DNA of 13,594 bases, from NCBI GenBank assembly GCA_028822125.1, contig JAPKEK010000012.1, positions 1 to 13,594 of the forward strand, given 5' to 3'. Source of the stretch: Pseudomonadales bacterium. Its GTDB lineage: Bacteria; Pseudomonadota; Gammaproteobacteria; Pseudomonadales; Azotimanducaceae. Below are positions 1-7,075 of this stretch, in pieces. A program made the position numbers and the translations under genes. Below the pieces are notes generated by a model. The model made no database searches, was not told the DNA's origin, and saw only the letters and a program-made list of their open reading frames with translations. How positions within the stretch are numbered: the first letter of the stretch is position 1; every line of letters starts with the position of its first letter.

Positions 1-45
1 ATAGACGATGGACTTTGGCTGGCGCTGCCTGAGTGTAAAAACTGA
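1..45 (+). CDS. Possible 3' end of an upstream gene (partial)
   Basis: Frame 1 is open from the window edge for 14 codons and ends at TGA (43-45), reading IDDGLWLALPECKN. The other two plus-strand frames hit stops within the first 32 bases. The stop lies 19 bp before the ATG of the ABM gene, which is the spacing expected inside an operon. The fragment is too short to assign a family and could be chance; only sequence to the left would settle it. Confidence 0.3.
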   Translation: MDDGLWLALPECKN

Positions 46-64
46 TTATTTAAGAGAGCCGCTC

Positions 65-412
65 ATGATTGTTGTCGTTGCTGCACTGAGATTTGAAAAC
101 CAAGCTGACCGTGACCGAGCAGTTGACCTGACCCGGGAAGTGCAATTGGCCACCCGGGTAGATGAACCAGGATGCCATGACTATTGTTTTGCCGCTGATC
201 CGTCGATGCCAACCCGTATTCAGGTGTATGAGTTGTGGGAAGATAGCGAGTCCCTGGCTGCTCACTTCAAGCATCCTCATTACACAAGAATGGTTGAACT
301 ATTGAGCGGTGCCAACATTAAAGAGAGTATCAATCAGGCCTATCTGGTGGAGCGAGGAGAATCGGTGTACGGCGCAGACGGGGAAATGAAGGAATCGTTC
401 TTTACGGAATAG
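65..412 (+). CDS. ABM-domain (antibiotic biosynthesis monooxygenase) small protein
   Basis: A 115-residue protein with the look of the ABM/dimeric alpha-beta barrel family. It opens with a hydrophobic beta strand (MIVVVAALRF), continues with a helix rich in charged residues, then the hallmark segment EPGCHDYCF near residues 34-42. An edge strand follows (RIQVYELWEDSESLAAHF, about 51-68), then HPHY and a C-terminal helix. Members of this family are cofactor-independent oxygenases or isomerases acting on quinol, polyketide or haem-like substrates; many are untested. The ATG at 65 is preferred over an in-frame ATG at 8, because the domain starts exactly there and an AAGAGAG ribosome site (52-58) sits 6 nt upstream. 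The amidohydrolase follows after 11 bp, so the two are almost certainly co-transcribed. Cytoplasmic; no signal peptide. The family call is fairly secure, the substrate is unknown. Confidence 0.82.
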   Translation: MIVVVAALRFENQADRDRAVDLTREVQLATRVDEPGCHDYCFAADPSMPTRIQVYELWEDSESLAAHFKHPHYTRMVELLSGANIKESINQAYLVERGESVYGADGEMKESFFTE

Positions 413-423
413 AGTTCGGGTGA

Positions 424-1653
424 ATGTTTATGCCAGCACAAAATCGGGTTTTTACCAACGCAAGATTGTTTACCGCTAGAGACGAATCGGTAATTGAAGC
501 AGCAGCGATATGGATCGCTGACGGTCGTATTCTTTTCGCAGGGCCAGAAGATCAGTTGCCGCCGACACCGGCCGACACAGAAGTTAGTGATCTTGACGGT
601 AGATTTGTTATGCCGGGTATGACCGAAACGCATGCTCATTTGTCATTTGCCGATGCAAGTCCATTTGCTATTGGCCAGACATCGGTTGAACAGGCCACTA
701 TCACCGCTGTCAACAATGCTAGATTAATGCTCCAGTCCGGATTTACATCAGCTGTTAGTTTTGGTTCAACCTATTGCATTGATGTGGCATTACGCGATGC
801 TATCAATCAGGGCCAGATCGTCGGTCCGCGACTGCTTGCTGCAGGTCGTGACCTGGGTGCGACCGCGAGCAATATTGATTCAGGTGGTGGTCTGAGTCAG
901 ATCGCTGACGGACCCTGGGAGCTGCGAAAGGCGGTTCGCGAACAACGTAAATTGCGCGTTGACGTAGTTAAAATATTCATCGACGGTGAAGCGATTAACC
1001 CGATTAACCCACCGGGGGAACTGTGTTTTACCAATCAAGAAGTAGAGGCGATTGTCGATGAGGCCCATCGTCGACGGTTAAAGGTGGCTTGTCATGCGCG
1101 TTCTGCAGCGGCAGTCAAACAGGCTGTGCGGGCCGGCGTGGATTATATAGGTCATGCAAATTATCTTGATGATGAAGCTGTTGAGTTGCTCGCCGCCCAC
1201 AAGGATGAATTATTTGTGGGGCCTGCTATCGCCTGGGAGGTTCAATACCTTGCTCAGTGTGAGAGCCTGGGGATCTCTCAGCAGGTCGTTCGCCAACAGG
1301 GTTATGAAAGAGAAATCGAAGCAACGGTTGAGTCAGTCAGGAAACTCCGGGCCGCGCAGGTACGATTAGTGGTTGGCGGTGACTACGGCATTAGTATTGC
1401 GCCCCATGGGACCTACGCCAAGGATTTGCAGTATTTTGTGGAGTTGTTTGGTATGACAGCTGCGCAGGCGTTGATTTGCGCGACTCGAAACGGCGGTCTG
1501 GCTGTGGATCAATCGGGACGCTCAGGAACCCTCGAAACTGGGTCGATTGCTGATCTGGTTATCGTTTCGGGTGATCCAATTGAAGATATCAAGGTGCTTC
1601 AGGACCATAGTAAGCTGAGGGTTATCAAAGGCGGGCGTGAGATCAATGCGTGA
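424..1653 (+). CDS. Metal-dependent amidohydrolase (imidazolonepropionase / Xaa-Pro dipeptidase-like)
   Basis: A 409-residue amidohydrolase-superfamily enzyme of normal length. The N-terminal beta-sandwich part (about 8-60) leads into the TIM barrel at MPGMTETHAH, which carries the HxH metal pair His70/His72. Lys183 in VVKIFIDGE fits the carboxylated bridging lysine. His224 (ACHARS) and His244 (YIGHANY) are the next ligands, and Asp320 (VVGGDYG) the catalytic acid. The C-terminal sandwich returns at GTLETGSIADLVIVSGDP. The set is complete, so the enzyme is probably an active binuclear hydrolase of an amide, lactam, lactone or similar bond. It has no signal peptide and should be cytoplasmic. 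The first ATG (424) has only a weak ribosome site (AGAG 9 nt upstream), and a second ATG at 430 is equally possible. Lying 11 bp after the ABM gene, it probably acts in the same pathway. Family secure; substrate unknown. Confidence 0.88.
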   Translation: MFMPAQNRVFTNARLFTARDESVIEAAAIWIADGRILFAGPEDQLPPTPADTEVSDLDGRFVMPGMTETHAHLSFADASPFAIGQTSVEQATITAVNNARLMLQSGFTSAVSFGSTYCIDVALRDAINQGQIVGPRLLAAGRDLGATASNIDSGGGLSQIADGPWELRKAVREQRKLRVDVVKIFIDGEAINPINPPGELCFTNQEVEAIVDEAHRRRLKVACHARSAAAVKQAVRAGVDYIGHANYLDDEAVELLAAHKDELFVGPAIAWEVQYLAQCESLGISQQVVRQQGYEREIEATVESVRKLRAAQVRLVVGGDYGISIAPHGTYAKDLQYFVELFGMTAAQALICATRNGGLAVDQSGRSGTLETGSIADLVIVSGDPIEDIKVLQDHSKLRVIKGGREINA

Positions 1654-2016
1654 CTGCTATGATTCAAAAGACTTGAAATAAAAAGCGATTGAATTGTTTT
1701 CCAGCATAACCCGCAGTTAAATGTACCCGGTTATGAGGTGCAAAGCCGTTCCCGATAGAATTTCTGATTTGCGGGATTAGAACGAGCACCGGGATTTTGC
1801 TGCCTTGTACGATCAGCAGCATTTACCGCCAAGGCGATAAGGCAGTATTAGAGACTGAAAAAGCCGTTACCGTGTCGATGTTGCCAGGACTACCAGAATT
1901 AGGGCGCCATCACCCAAGTTAATTGTGCCATGACTGGACTGTTTGCGGATAGCCAGTTGTATATAGCGTATGCCAGATGCTTGGCTAAACGCGCCAGTGG
2001 CAGTCTGCATTCAGCT
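1654..2016. other. Non-coding gap between convergent genes
   Basis: These 363 bp lie between the 3' ends of the amidohydrolase and the carotenoid-oxygenase-like gene. Every frame is broken by stops and I see no convincing gene or RNA. An imperfect direct repeat AAAGCCGTTmCCG occurs at 1742-1754 and 1860-1872 (12 of 13 bases identical). A weak, distant inverted repeat pairs TAACCCGCA (1707-1715) with TGCGGGATTA (1770-1779). There is no classical hairpin plus T-run, so where either transcript ends is unclear. A decayed gene cannot be excluded. Confidence 0.5.
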
Positions 2017-3369
2017 TCAGTTGGCGATTGATGCTGGAATCCAGCTGCCGTGGAATCCGTTCGGGACACGAGGTAACTCAATTGACGCTACCGGCGTATT
2101 GTCCATGGTTGCGGCGTCCATGACGACAAAGCGACTGGTGTCCGATTGCGCATCATGTACGTAAGTCATGAGATAGCCGTCATCTTCACTGGCAGGACTC
2201 GCGCAAGGCACGAATACCGGTTCTCCGCCGACGCAGCCGCGACCCAATTCAATCTGGGTCCGCGCATCGGTCTGACGGTCATATTTCAGAATGGCGCCAG
2301 ATGTGCCCATGGGGTCATCCGGGATACCGTTATCAGTTAGGCTCATCATGTATCCATAGCGATGTTCCAGGCCGACTACACTGGCGGCGACCCGCGGAAA
2401 CTCAGCCGGTCGGTCGTCGATCTGCTCTTCTTGAACCCTGCCGGTTTTGGTATCGATAGTCCAGCACCAGAGTTCCGGCGATGGGAAATCCATGGCGGAA
2501 TCACGCCACATGTGGCTGAAACGGACAACGTCGAGTACGATCTTGTCGCCATCTTCGTAGGCGTTCATCGGGTGGAAGACATAGCAGGGATTGATGTCAT
2601 ACCACGTCACCTGGTCATTTGTGCCATTACGCGGCATCACTCCCAGTCGTGCCGGATAGTCGTCATCCCATCGTATTGGCATTTCACCACTCATTGCCAG
2701 TTGCAAGTCGAAGACGGCCGGCAGGTCCATGAAGATGATGTAATTCTGCGTGATGTTGAAGTCGTGCATCATCGTTGGGCCGCCAACAGTGATGTTTTCG
2801 GTCTGCACGAGCTTGCCCTCGGCCGATACGCGCAGATAACGCAGGTAGGGTTCGAATGCTGAGTAGCCGAAAGCGAGTAACTCTCCCGTGACAGGGCAGA
2901 TTTTTGGATGTGCAGTAAACGAGCCTTTGAGGACGCCATTAAAGTCGGTGGGGCCCAGGGTGCTCAAATCACCGTCAACCACATAGGGGAAATGGCCTTC
3001 CTCAAGCGCTAGAATTTTGCCAGCATGACCGATTACATGCGTGTTCGCCTTGGATGCCGTCATGTCAGCGAGTACAGAAGGATCGAGGATGTTTACCGTC
3101 GGATCCTTTATGAAGGGAGTCTGTACGTAGCGGTTCCGGTACCATTTCGCCTTGCCGTCGTGTAAGCGTACCCCATGGATCATGCCATCACCGAAGAATG
3201 GGTGTTCGCTGGTACCACTGAGGGGATTGGCACCGGTTCGAACGTAACGTCCATCCAGTTCCCTGGGGATCGAGCCATTGACCTTCAAATCAGAGATTGT
3301 TCGCTCCTCGGCTACTGGTCTGCCGTTGCCGCGCAGATGTGCCGGGGTATTGTCATTGACAGTTGACAT
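2017..3369 (-). CDS. Carotenoid/stilbene cleavage-type non-haem iron dioxygenase (RPE65 family)
   Basis: A 450-residue protein of the carotenoid cleavage oxygenase family, which splits C=C bonds of apocarotenoids, stilbenes or phenylpropenes with O2 into two carbonyl products. The four Fe(II) histidines that crown the seven-bladed propeller are all visible: His154 (FTAHPK), His202 (MMHDFN), His266 (YVFHPMNAY) and His440 (GFHGSW). The N-terminus has the usual IPRELDGRYVRTGANP and FFGDGMIHGV motifs. It ends just after the last histidine, as the family does, so it is full length. The ATG at 3369 has GAAAGGG (3377-3383) 7 nt upstream. No signal peptide or membrane segment is seen. It is transcribed divergently from the TonB-dependent receptor, which suggests shared control and a role in using the imported compound. 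The substrate (apocarotenoid, lignostilbene, isoeugenol-like) cannot be told from motifs. Confidence 0.93.
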   Translation of the reverse strand: MSTVNDNTPAHLRGNGRPVAEERTISDLKVNGSIPRELDGRYVRTGANPLSGTSEHPFFGDGMIHGVRLHDGKAKWYRNRYVQTPFIKDPTVNILDPSVLADMTASKANTHVIGHAGKILALEEGHFPYVVDGDLSTLGPTDFNGVLKGSFTAHPKICPVTGELLAFGYSAFEPYLRYLRVSAEGKLVQTENITVGGPTMMHDFNITQNYIIFMDLPAVFDLQLAMSGEMPIRWDDDYPARLGVMPRNGTNDQVTWYDINPCYVFHPMNAYEDGDKIVLDVVRFSHMWRDSAMDFPSPELWCWTIDTKTGRVQEEQIDDRPAEFPRVAASVVGLEHRYGYMMSLTDNGIPDDPMGTSGAILKYDRQTDARTQIELGRGCVGGEPVFVPCASPASEDDGYLMTYVHDAQSDTSRFVVMDAATMDNTPVASIELPRVPNGFHGSWIPASIAN

Positions 3370-3397
3370 TGATGGGCCCTTTCTATTGGCTGTTAGG

Positions 3398-3412
3398 ACT
3401 AACCATGTTAGT
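3398..3412. promoter_or_regulatory. Operator-like dyad upstream of the oxygenase gene
   Basis: ACTAAC-CAT-GTTAGT is a perfect 6-bp inverted repeat with a 3-bp spacer. It lies 29-43 bp upstream of the oxygenase ATG and just downstream of a minus-strand TATACA (3427-3422), which could be its -10 box. That is where a repressor would block transcription start. The -35 match is poor and no regulator gene is in the window, so function is inferred. Confidence 0.35.
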
Positions 3413-3556
3413 TCGTCCCTTTGTATAAATCAAAATTCCGGGGCCAAGCTTTGGGACAGAAACTCTGGGGTCAGGGTCAGGCGCCAGATTAGCTTTAGGA
3501 AAGGCATTTAGTTTGGGCTCCATGCTAGGGCCCTTATCTGGTTTAACAAGCTTTTA

Positions 3557-3607
3557 CTCATTAGCCAGGTCTCATTAGCCAGGTCTCATTAGCCAGGTCT
3601 CATTAGC
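3557..3607. repeat. 14-bp tandem repeat, about 3.6 copies
   Basis: The unit CTCATTAGCCAGGT occurs three times without a mismatch (3557-3570, 3571-3584, 3585-3598), followed by a partial copy CTCATTAGC (3599-3607). It lies between the divergent oxygenase and receptor genes, about 136 bp before the receptor ATG. Identical copies point to recent slippage expansion or to iterated protein-binding sites. A 14-bp period is not a whole number of helical turns. Confidence 0.95.
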
Positions 3608-3665
3608 GCCGTTGACTACTCGCCGCGGTCTATTCTGTTAGCTGCCATAGACTCTGAAATTCAGG

Positions 3666-3687
3666 CAAGTAGTAAAGTAACTTGACT
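3666..3687 (+). promoter_or_regulatory. Possible receptor promoter -35 with overlapping inverted repeat
   Basis: TTGACT (3682-3687) is a good -35-like hexamer in front of the receptor gene and overlaps the right arm of CAAGT-N9-ACTTG (3666-3684). No convincing -10 box stands 16-18 bp downstream; the nearest AT-rich candidate, around TTGATAAA (3714-3721), is too far. This is a weak call, given as the best candidate before the receptor. Confidence 0.22.
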
Positions 3688-3742
3688 AATTTATTTTTCT
3701 CGGGGAGACTCTTTTGATAAAAAAAGATTTGGAGGCTGCCTC

Positions 3743-6145
3743 ATGGGCTTAATAATAATTAGGTTTGTATCAATTTTCTTTCTCATTCTGCCTGGATATG
3801 TACTCGCAGCAGAGAAACAGGTTCTGGAAGAGGTTGTTGTCACGGCTACCAAAAGGGCTACCAATCTTCAGGAGGTACCTATCTCTGTTGGCGTTGTAAC
3901 AGGTGAATTCATGGACACGTTTGATATCCAGGATATAAGCGATGCTCAGAATTTTATACCCGGCTTGCAGGTTCAGCAGACTTTTGGTAGCTGGGCAGTG
4001 CGTATTCGTGGCCTGGGTTCCGGGATTACCAACCTGGCTTTTGATTCATCGGTACCTGTTTATGTGGATGATGTCTATTGCGGTCGGGGTAAATGCATGG
4101 AATCAGCGTTTCTTGATATTGAGCGGCTTGAAGTTGCCCGCGGGCCCCAGGGTGCATTGTTTGGGAAAAGCACGATTGCAGGGGCAATCAGTGCGATTAC
4201 TGCAAAACCCACCGATGAATTTGAAGCCAGTCTGAAAGTCGGCACCGAACTCGAATATGGTGGATATACGGTGTCTGGTCATGCGTCGGGTGCATTATCA
4301 GATAGCGTGCGAGCGCGTCTCGCGGTGAAAGTCAGTGACCTGGACGGCTATACTGAAAATATTGCATTGGATAAAGAAGATGGCGATCATGAAATCAACG
4401 CCATTCGCCTTAGCTTTGACTGGGATGCGGGTGATGATACCAGTATTTATTTAAAATTCGAGACAGGTGAATCAAATACCGATGGACGCAATAACCAGCT
4501 GGTAGCACCTGGGCTGATGTCGCGCGCGACCACTGATCCTAATCAGGAATACGAGCCAGATAAAAGGAGAAGTGTCAGTACTGGTGTAGAAAAAGAAGAC
4601 TTTTATAACTATGAATGGAATTCGCTAACGCTGAAAGCGGAAACCCAAGTGGCTGGCCATGAACTGATCGCGGTTGCAGGTTATTGGGGATACGAGAATG
4701 AATGGTTCCTGGACGTTGATGGCCATCCGGAAGCGATTCTGAACACTGCTTTGTTTGATGAGTACGATCAGAATACGCTGGAACTGCGCATACTGTCACC
4801 TTCTGACCAGGCTATCGAGTATATTGCGGGCATCTGGTACCAGAAATCCGAGTTAACAACACGCCAGTTCTCGCCGTTCCATCCATTGTTCTGGCAGGGT
4901 GTAACGAACATTCCCGTCGCGGTTGGCGTGAATATTCCGCCTTTGGCGCTGGCTTTTACCCATGGTTCAGGCATGGATCGTAACTTTACTCGTGACAGTG
5001 ACGCTTTCTCTGTTTACGGACAAGTGACCTGGAAAGTGAGTGATCGGTTTCGCACCATTATAGATATGCGCTACACAGAAGAGGATCAGGATGGTATCGG
5101 TAAATCCTGGCCGCTACTGTTCTCTGGGAGCAGTACCTTTGAGCCGGTGCGAGTAACGCAAAGCACCGCTGGCCACGATCCTGAATATCTGTATAGACAG
5201 AAACGCTCGGATAATAGCTTCGACCCATCCGTTCGTTTTCAGTTTGATGTCGATGATGACATGATGACTTACCTGGCTTATGCAGAGGGTTCCAAAGCCG
5301 GGGGCTTGAAGGCAAATGACTCCAAGTTAGGCGCTCAGCTATTGCTTAAGGCCAGTGATGCCGCCTACCTGCAGCAGTACGTCGGTGTATCATCGGTCAC
5401 ATCGGATGATATCGCCAACGGGCTGACGCTAAAGCAGGGCAACGGCATTTTTGATTTCGAAGATGAGGAAGCGCAGAGCTGGGAAGTCGGCATGAAAACT
5501 AATCTTGCTGACGGAGCGGCAACCCTGGCTATTGCAGTGTTCACCACTGAGTTTACCAATCTACAGACTTCCAATTATGATGGCACTCAGTTCATTATTG
5601 GCAATGCAGGCAGCGCGACCGTTAACGGTGCGGAATTGGAACTCAGTTGGCAGGCCACGGGCAACCTGAGGCTACATTCGTCATTTTCCTGGATTGATGC
5701 CCAATATGATGACTTCGCCGGGGCTCAATGCGTGGAAGATTCCAGTGGATCACCAAAAAACGCGGATTGTGATTCGGTCAGTAATACAGAAAACCAGAAA
5801 GGTGAAAAGCTTGAACGATCGCCTGACCTGGAAATCAATCTCAGTGCCCTTTGGGAATCACAGCTTACTGATGCAATTATGCTCAAAGCCTCTGCATCGA
5901 TATATCGTTCTGGTGAGTATTTTGTTCAGCCGACCCAGGCTGCTTACGCCACCCAGGATTCATTTACAAAGTTCGATTTCCGAATAGCACTGGCTGCGAG
6001 CGATGAACGTTGGGAAGTGGGTGTCACTGGGCGCAATTTAGGCGATGAAATGACCATACAGCACGCCTACAATATCGCGGGTAGTCAATTCCGTAACCTC
6101 GGTATAGGTCGTTCCTATACGTTGGAAGGGATTGTGCGGTTCTGA
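3743..6145 (+). CDS. TonB-dependent outer-membrane receptor
   Basis: An 800-residue outer-membrane transporter that takes up a ligand using TonB/ExbBD energy. A signal peptide covers residues 1 to about 22 (hydrophobic core, cleavage near VLA/AEKQ). A TonB-box-like LEEVVVTATKR follows at 28-38. The plug domain runs to about 155 with VPVYVDDVY and the conserved RGPQGALFGKSTIAGAIS. The rest alternates as beta-barrel strands and ends in ...LEGIVRF, the terminal-aromatic signal for barrel insertion. Two cysteine pairs (Cys113/Cys118 in the plug, and one flanking a loop near 5728-5770) may form disulfides. The ribosome site GGAGG (3731-3735) is 7 nt before the ATG. It is the only transporter here. 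The sequence belongs to the broad TBDR group common in environmental proteobacteria, and does not show whether the ligand is a siderophore, carbohydrate, terpenoid or aromatic. The divergent oxygenase favours a hydrophobic organic ligand (inference). Confidence 0.95.
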   Translation: MGLIIIRFVSIFFLILPGYVLAAEKQVLEEVVVTATKRATNLQEVPISVGVVTGEFMDTFDIQDISDAQNFIPGLQVQQTFGSWAVRIRGLGSGITNLAFDSSVPVYVDDVYCGRGKCMESAFLDIERLEVARGPQGALFGKSTIAGAISAITAKPTDEFEASLKVGTELEYGGYTVSGHASGALSDSVRARLAVKVSDLDGYTENIALDKEDGDHEINAIRLSFDWDAGDDTSIYLKFETGESNTDGRNNQLVAPGLMSRATTDPNQEYEPDKRRSVSTGVEKEDFYNYEWNSLTLKAETQVAGHELIAVAGYWGYENEWFLDVDGHPEAILNTALFDEYDQNTLELRILSPSDQAIEYIAGIWYQKSELTTRQFSPFHPLFWQGVTNIPVAVGVNIPPLALAFTHGSGMDRNFTRDSDAFSVYGQVTWKVSDRFRTIIDMRYTEEDQDGIGKSWPLLFSGSSTFEPVRVTQSTAGHDPEYLYRQKRSDNSFDPSVRFQFDVDDDMMTYLAYAEGSKAGGLKANDSKLGAQLLLKASDAAYLQQYVGVSSVTSDDIANGLTLKQGNGIFDFEDEEAQSWEVGMKTNLADGAATLAIAVFTTEFTNLQTSNYDGTQFIIGNAGSATVNGAELELSWQATGNLRLHSSFSWIDAQYDDFAGAQCVEDSSGSPKNADCDSVSNTENQKGEKLERSPDLEINLSALWESQLTDAIMLKASASIYRSGEYFVQPTQAAYATQDSFTKFDFRIALAASDERWEVGVTGRNLGDEMTIQHAYNIAGSQFRNLGIGRSYTLEGIVRF

Positions 6146-6165
6146 TAACGGGTGCGAGATGAATG

Positions 6166-6199
6166 CAGCATGGTAATTTAAGCTTGAGTTACCGTGCTG
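6166..6199 (+). terminator. Hairpin after the receptor gene, possible terminator
   Basis: CAGCATGGTAA (6166-6176) pairs with TTACCGTGCTG (6189-6199) over 11 positions with one G-T wobble, around a 12-nt loop. It starts 20 bp after the receptor stop codon. Only a short GATTTCC follows, so it is not a standard intrinsic terminator. It could be a weak terminator or an mRNA 3'-end stabiliser separating receptor and SDR expression. Confidence 0.45.
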
Positions 6200-6283
6200 A
6201 TTTCCAAGTCAGGGCGCCGCCGCTGTACGGCATCAGATGACCTCTATAGATGCTGGAGAACTTTATTTGTCGAGTTATTGATC

Positions 6284-7075
6284 ATGCTGCTTAAAGATAA
6301 AGTTGCCATCGTCGTTGGTGGTGGGCAGACACCCGGTGAAACCATCGGCAACGGTCGCGCCACAGCGATTCAGTTTGCCAGGGAGGGTGCAAAGGTCGCT
6401 GTTGCTGACAAGGATTTCTCGGCTGCCAGGGAAACTGCAGCGATGATCGAAGCCGAAGGTCACATGGTCTTTGCCATTCAGGCAGATGTACGACGCGAGC
6501 CAGACATCGAGGCTATGGTGAAACAGGTTATCGACCAATGGCATCAGGTCGATATATTGCACAACAATGTCGGTGTCAGTATCGCCGGGCAGGACGCGCG
6601 TATTGAAGATATAACGCCAGACTCATTTAATTTGCTCGTTGAAATCAATCTTCGCGGCATGGTACTCACATCCAAGCATGTTCTTCCGTATATGCGGAGT
6701 GCAGGTTGCGGGGTAATCATTAACATCGCATCCATGGCAGCCATTAAGCCTTATCCTTTGGTCGGTTATAAAACGACCAAAGCGGGTGTTATCGCACTTA
6801 CAGAACAGTTAGCCACCACCAACGCGCGTTACGGAATTCGTGCAAATGTGATTCTGCCTGGATTGATGAATACACCAATGGCTATCGAACCAAGAGTTTC
6901 CGCAGATAAGTCCCGTCAAGCCGTTATCGCTGAGCGAGACCAGTTGGTACCACTGGGGCGAAAGATGGGAAGTGCCTGGGATATTGCTCACGCTGCCTGT
7001 TTTCTGGCATCTAATAAGGCGGGTTACATTACGGGCATCACGCTGCCAGTGGATGGTGGCCTATCGGTCTTCTGA
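6284..7075 (+). CDS. Short-chain dehydrogenase/reductase (SDR)
   Basis: A 263-residue classical-length SDR, an NAD(P)-dependent alcohol/carbonyl oxidoreductase with a Rossmann fold. The cofactor loop is unusual: VGGGQTPGETIGNGRA (about 11-26) instead of the compact TGxxxGIG. The rest is canonical: ADV (67-69), NNVG (94-97), Asn122 and the triad Ser150, Tyr162, Lys166 (YKTTK). The acid at residue 43 (ADKD, 41-44), at the end of the second strand, suggests NAD preference. The C-terminal VDGG is typical. The ATG at 6284 is chosen because the fold starts there; the frame is open from 6194, but those 30 extra residues look non-coding. The ribosome site is weak (GAG about 9 nt upstream). It lies 138 bp after the receptor, beyond a hairpin. 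Its 3' end overlaps the opposing EthD-like gene by 15 bp. A likely role is to oxidise an alcohol or reduce an aldehyde/ketone from the oxygenase step (inference). Confidence 0.92.
   Translation: MLLKDKVAIVVGGGQTPGETIGNGRATAIQFAREGAKVAVADKDFSAARETAAMIEAEGHMVFAIQADVRREPDIEAMVKQVIDQWHQVDILHNNVGVSIAGQDARIEDITPDSFNLLVEINLRGMVLTSKHVLPYMRSAGCGVIINIASMAAIKPYPLVGYKTTKAGVIALTEQLATTNARYGIRANVILPGLMNTPMAIEPRVSADKSRQAVIAERDQLVPLGRKMGSAWDIAHAACFLASNKAGYITGITLPVDGGLSVF

Larger units (their letters stand above)
3370..3742. other. Divergent intergenic region with repeats and operator-like dyads
   Basis: These 373 bp separate the divergent oxygenase and receptor genes and hold no gene. Going right, I see a perfect dyad (3398-3412), a minus-strand TATACA box (3422-3427) and a G-rich stretch with the words GGGACAG and GGGGTCAGGGTCAGG (about 3451-3481). 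Then comes a 14-bp tandem repeat (3557-3607), an inverted repeat CAAGT-N9-ACTTG (3666-3684) overlapping TTGACT, and the receptor's ribosome site GGAGG (3731-3735). The G-rich words resemble short motifs scattered near IS200/Y1-type transposases in some gammaproteobacteria; that resemblance is from memory and unverified. Confidence 0.55.

Noticed and set aside
8..64. N-terminal extension of the ABM gene from an ATG at 8
   Set aside because: The 19 extra residues do not look like the family, and the ATG at 65 has both the domain start and a good ribosome site.
1682..1837. Possible decayed gene with protein-like stretches between stops
   Set aside because: Fragments such as NEHRDFAALYDQQHLPP look plausible, but stops are frequent and no homology could be recognised, so there is no support for a pseudogene call.
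1930..2031. Small plus-strand frame starting MTGLFADSQLYIAYAR
   Set aside because: Only 33 codons, no ribosome site, no family resemblance; probably chance.
2362..2862. 166-residue plus-strand open frame inside the oxygenase gene
   Set aside because: It lies wholly within a gene with complete catalytic motifs on the other strand, and its translation shows no domain pattern; it is a shadow frame.
3557..3607. CRISPR-like array
   Set aside because: The 14-bp units are directly adjacent with no unique spacers, so this is a simple tandem repeat.
6194..6283. Longer SDR start at 6194
   Set aside because: The 30 added residues are Arg/Cys-rich, overlap the hairpin downstream of the receptor, and precede a natural SDR beginning at 6284.
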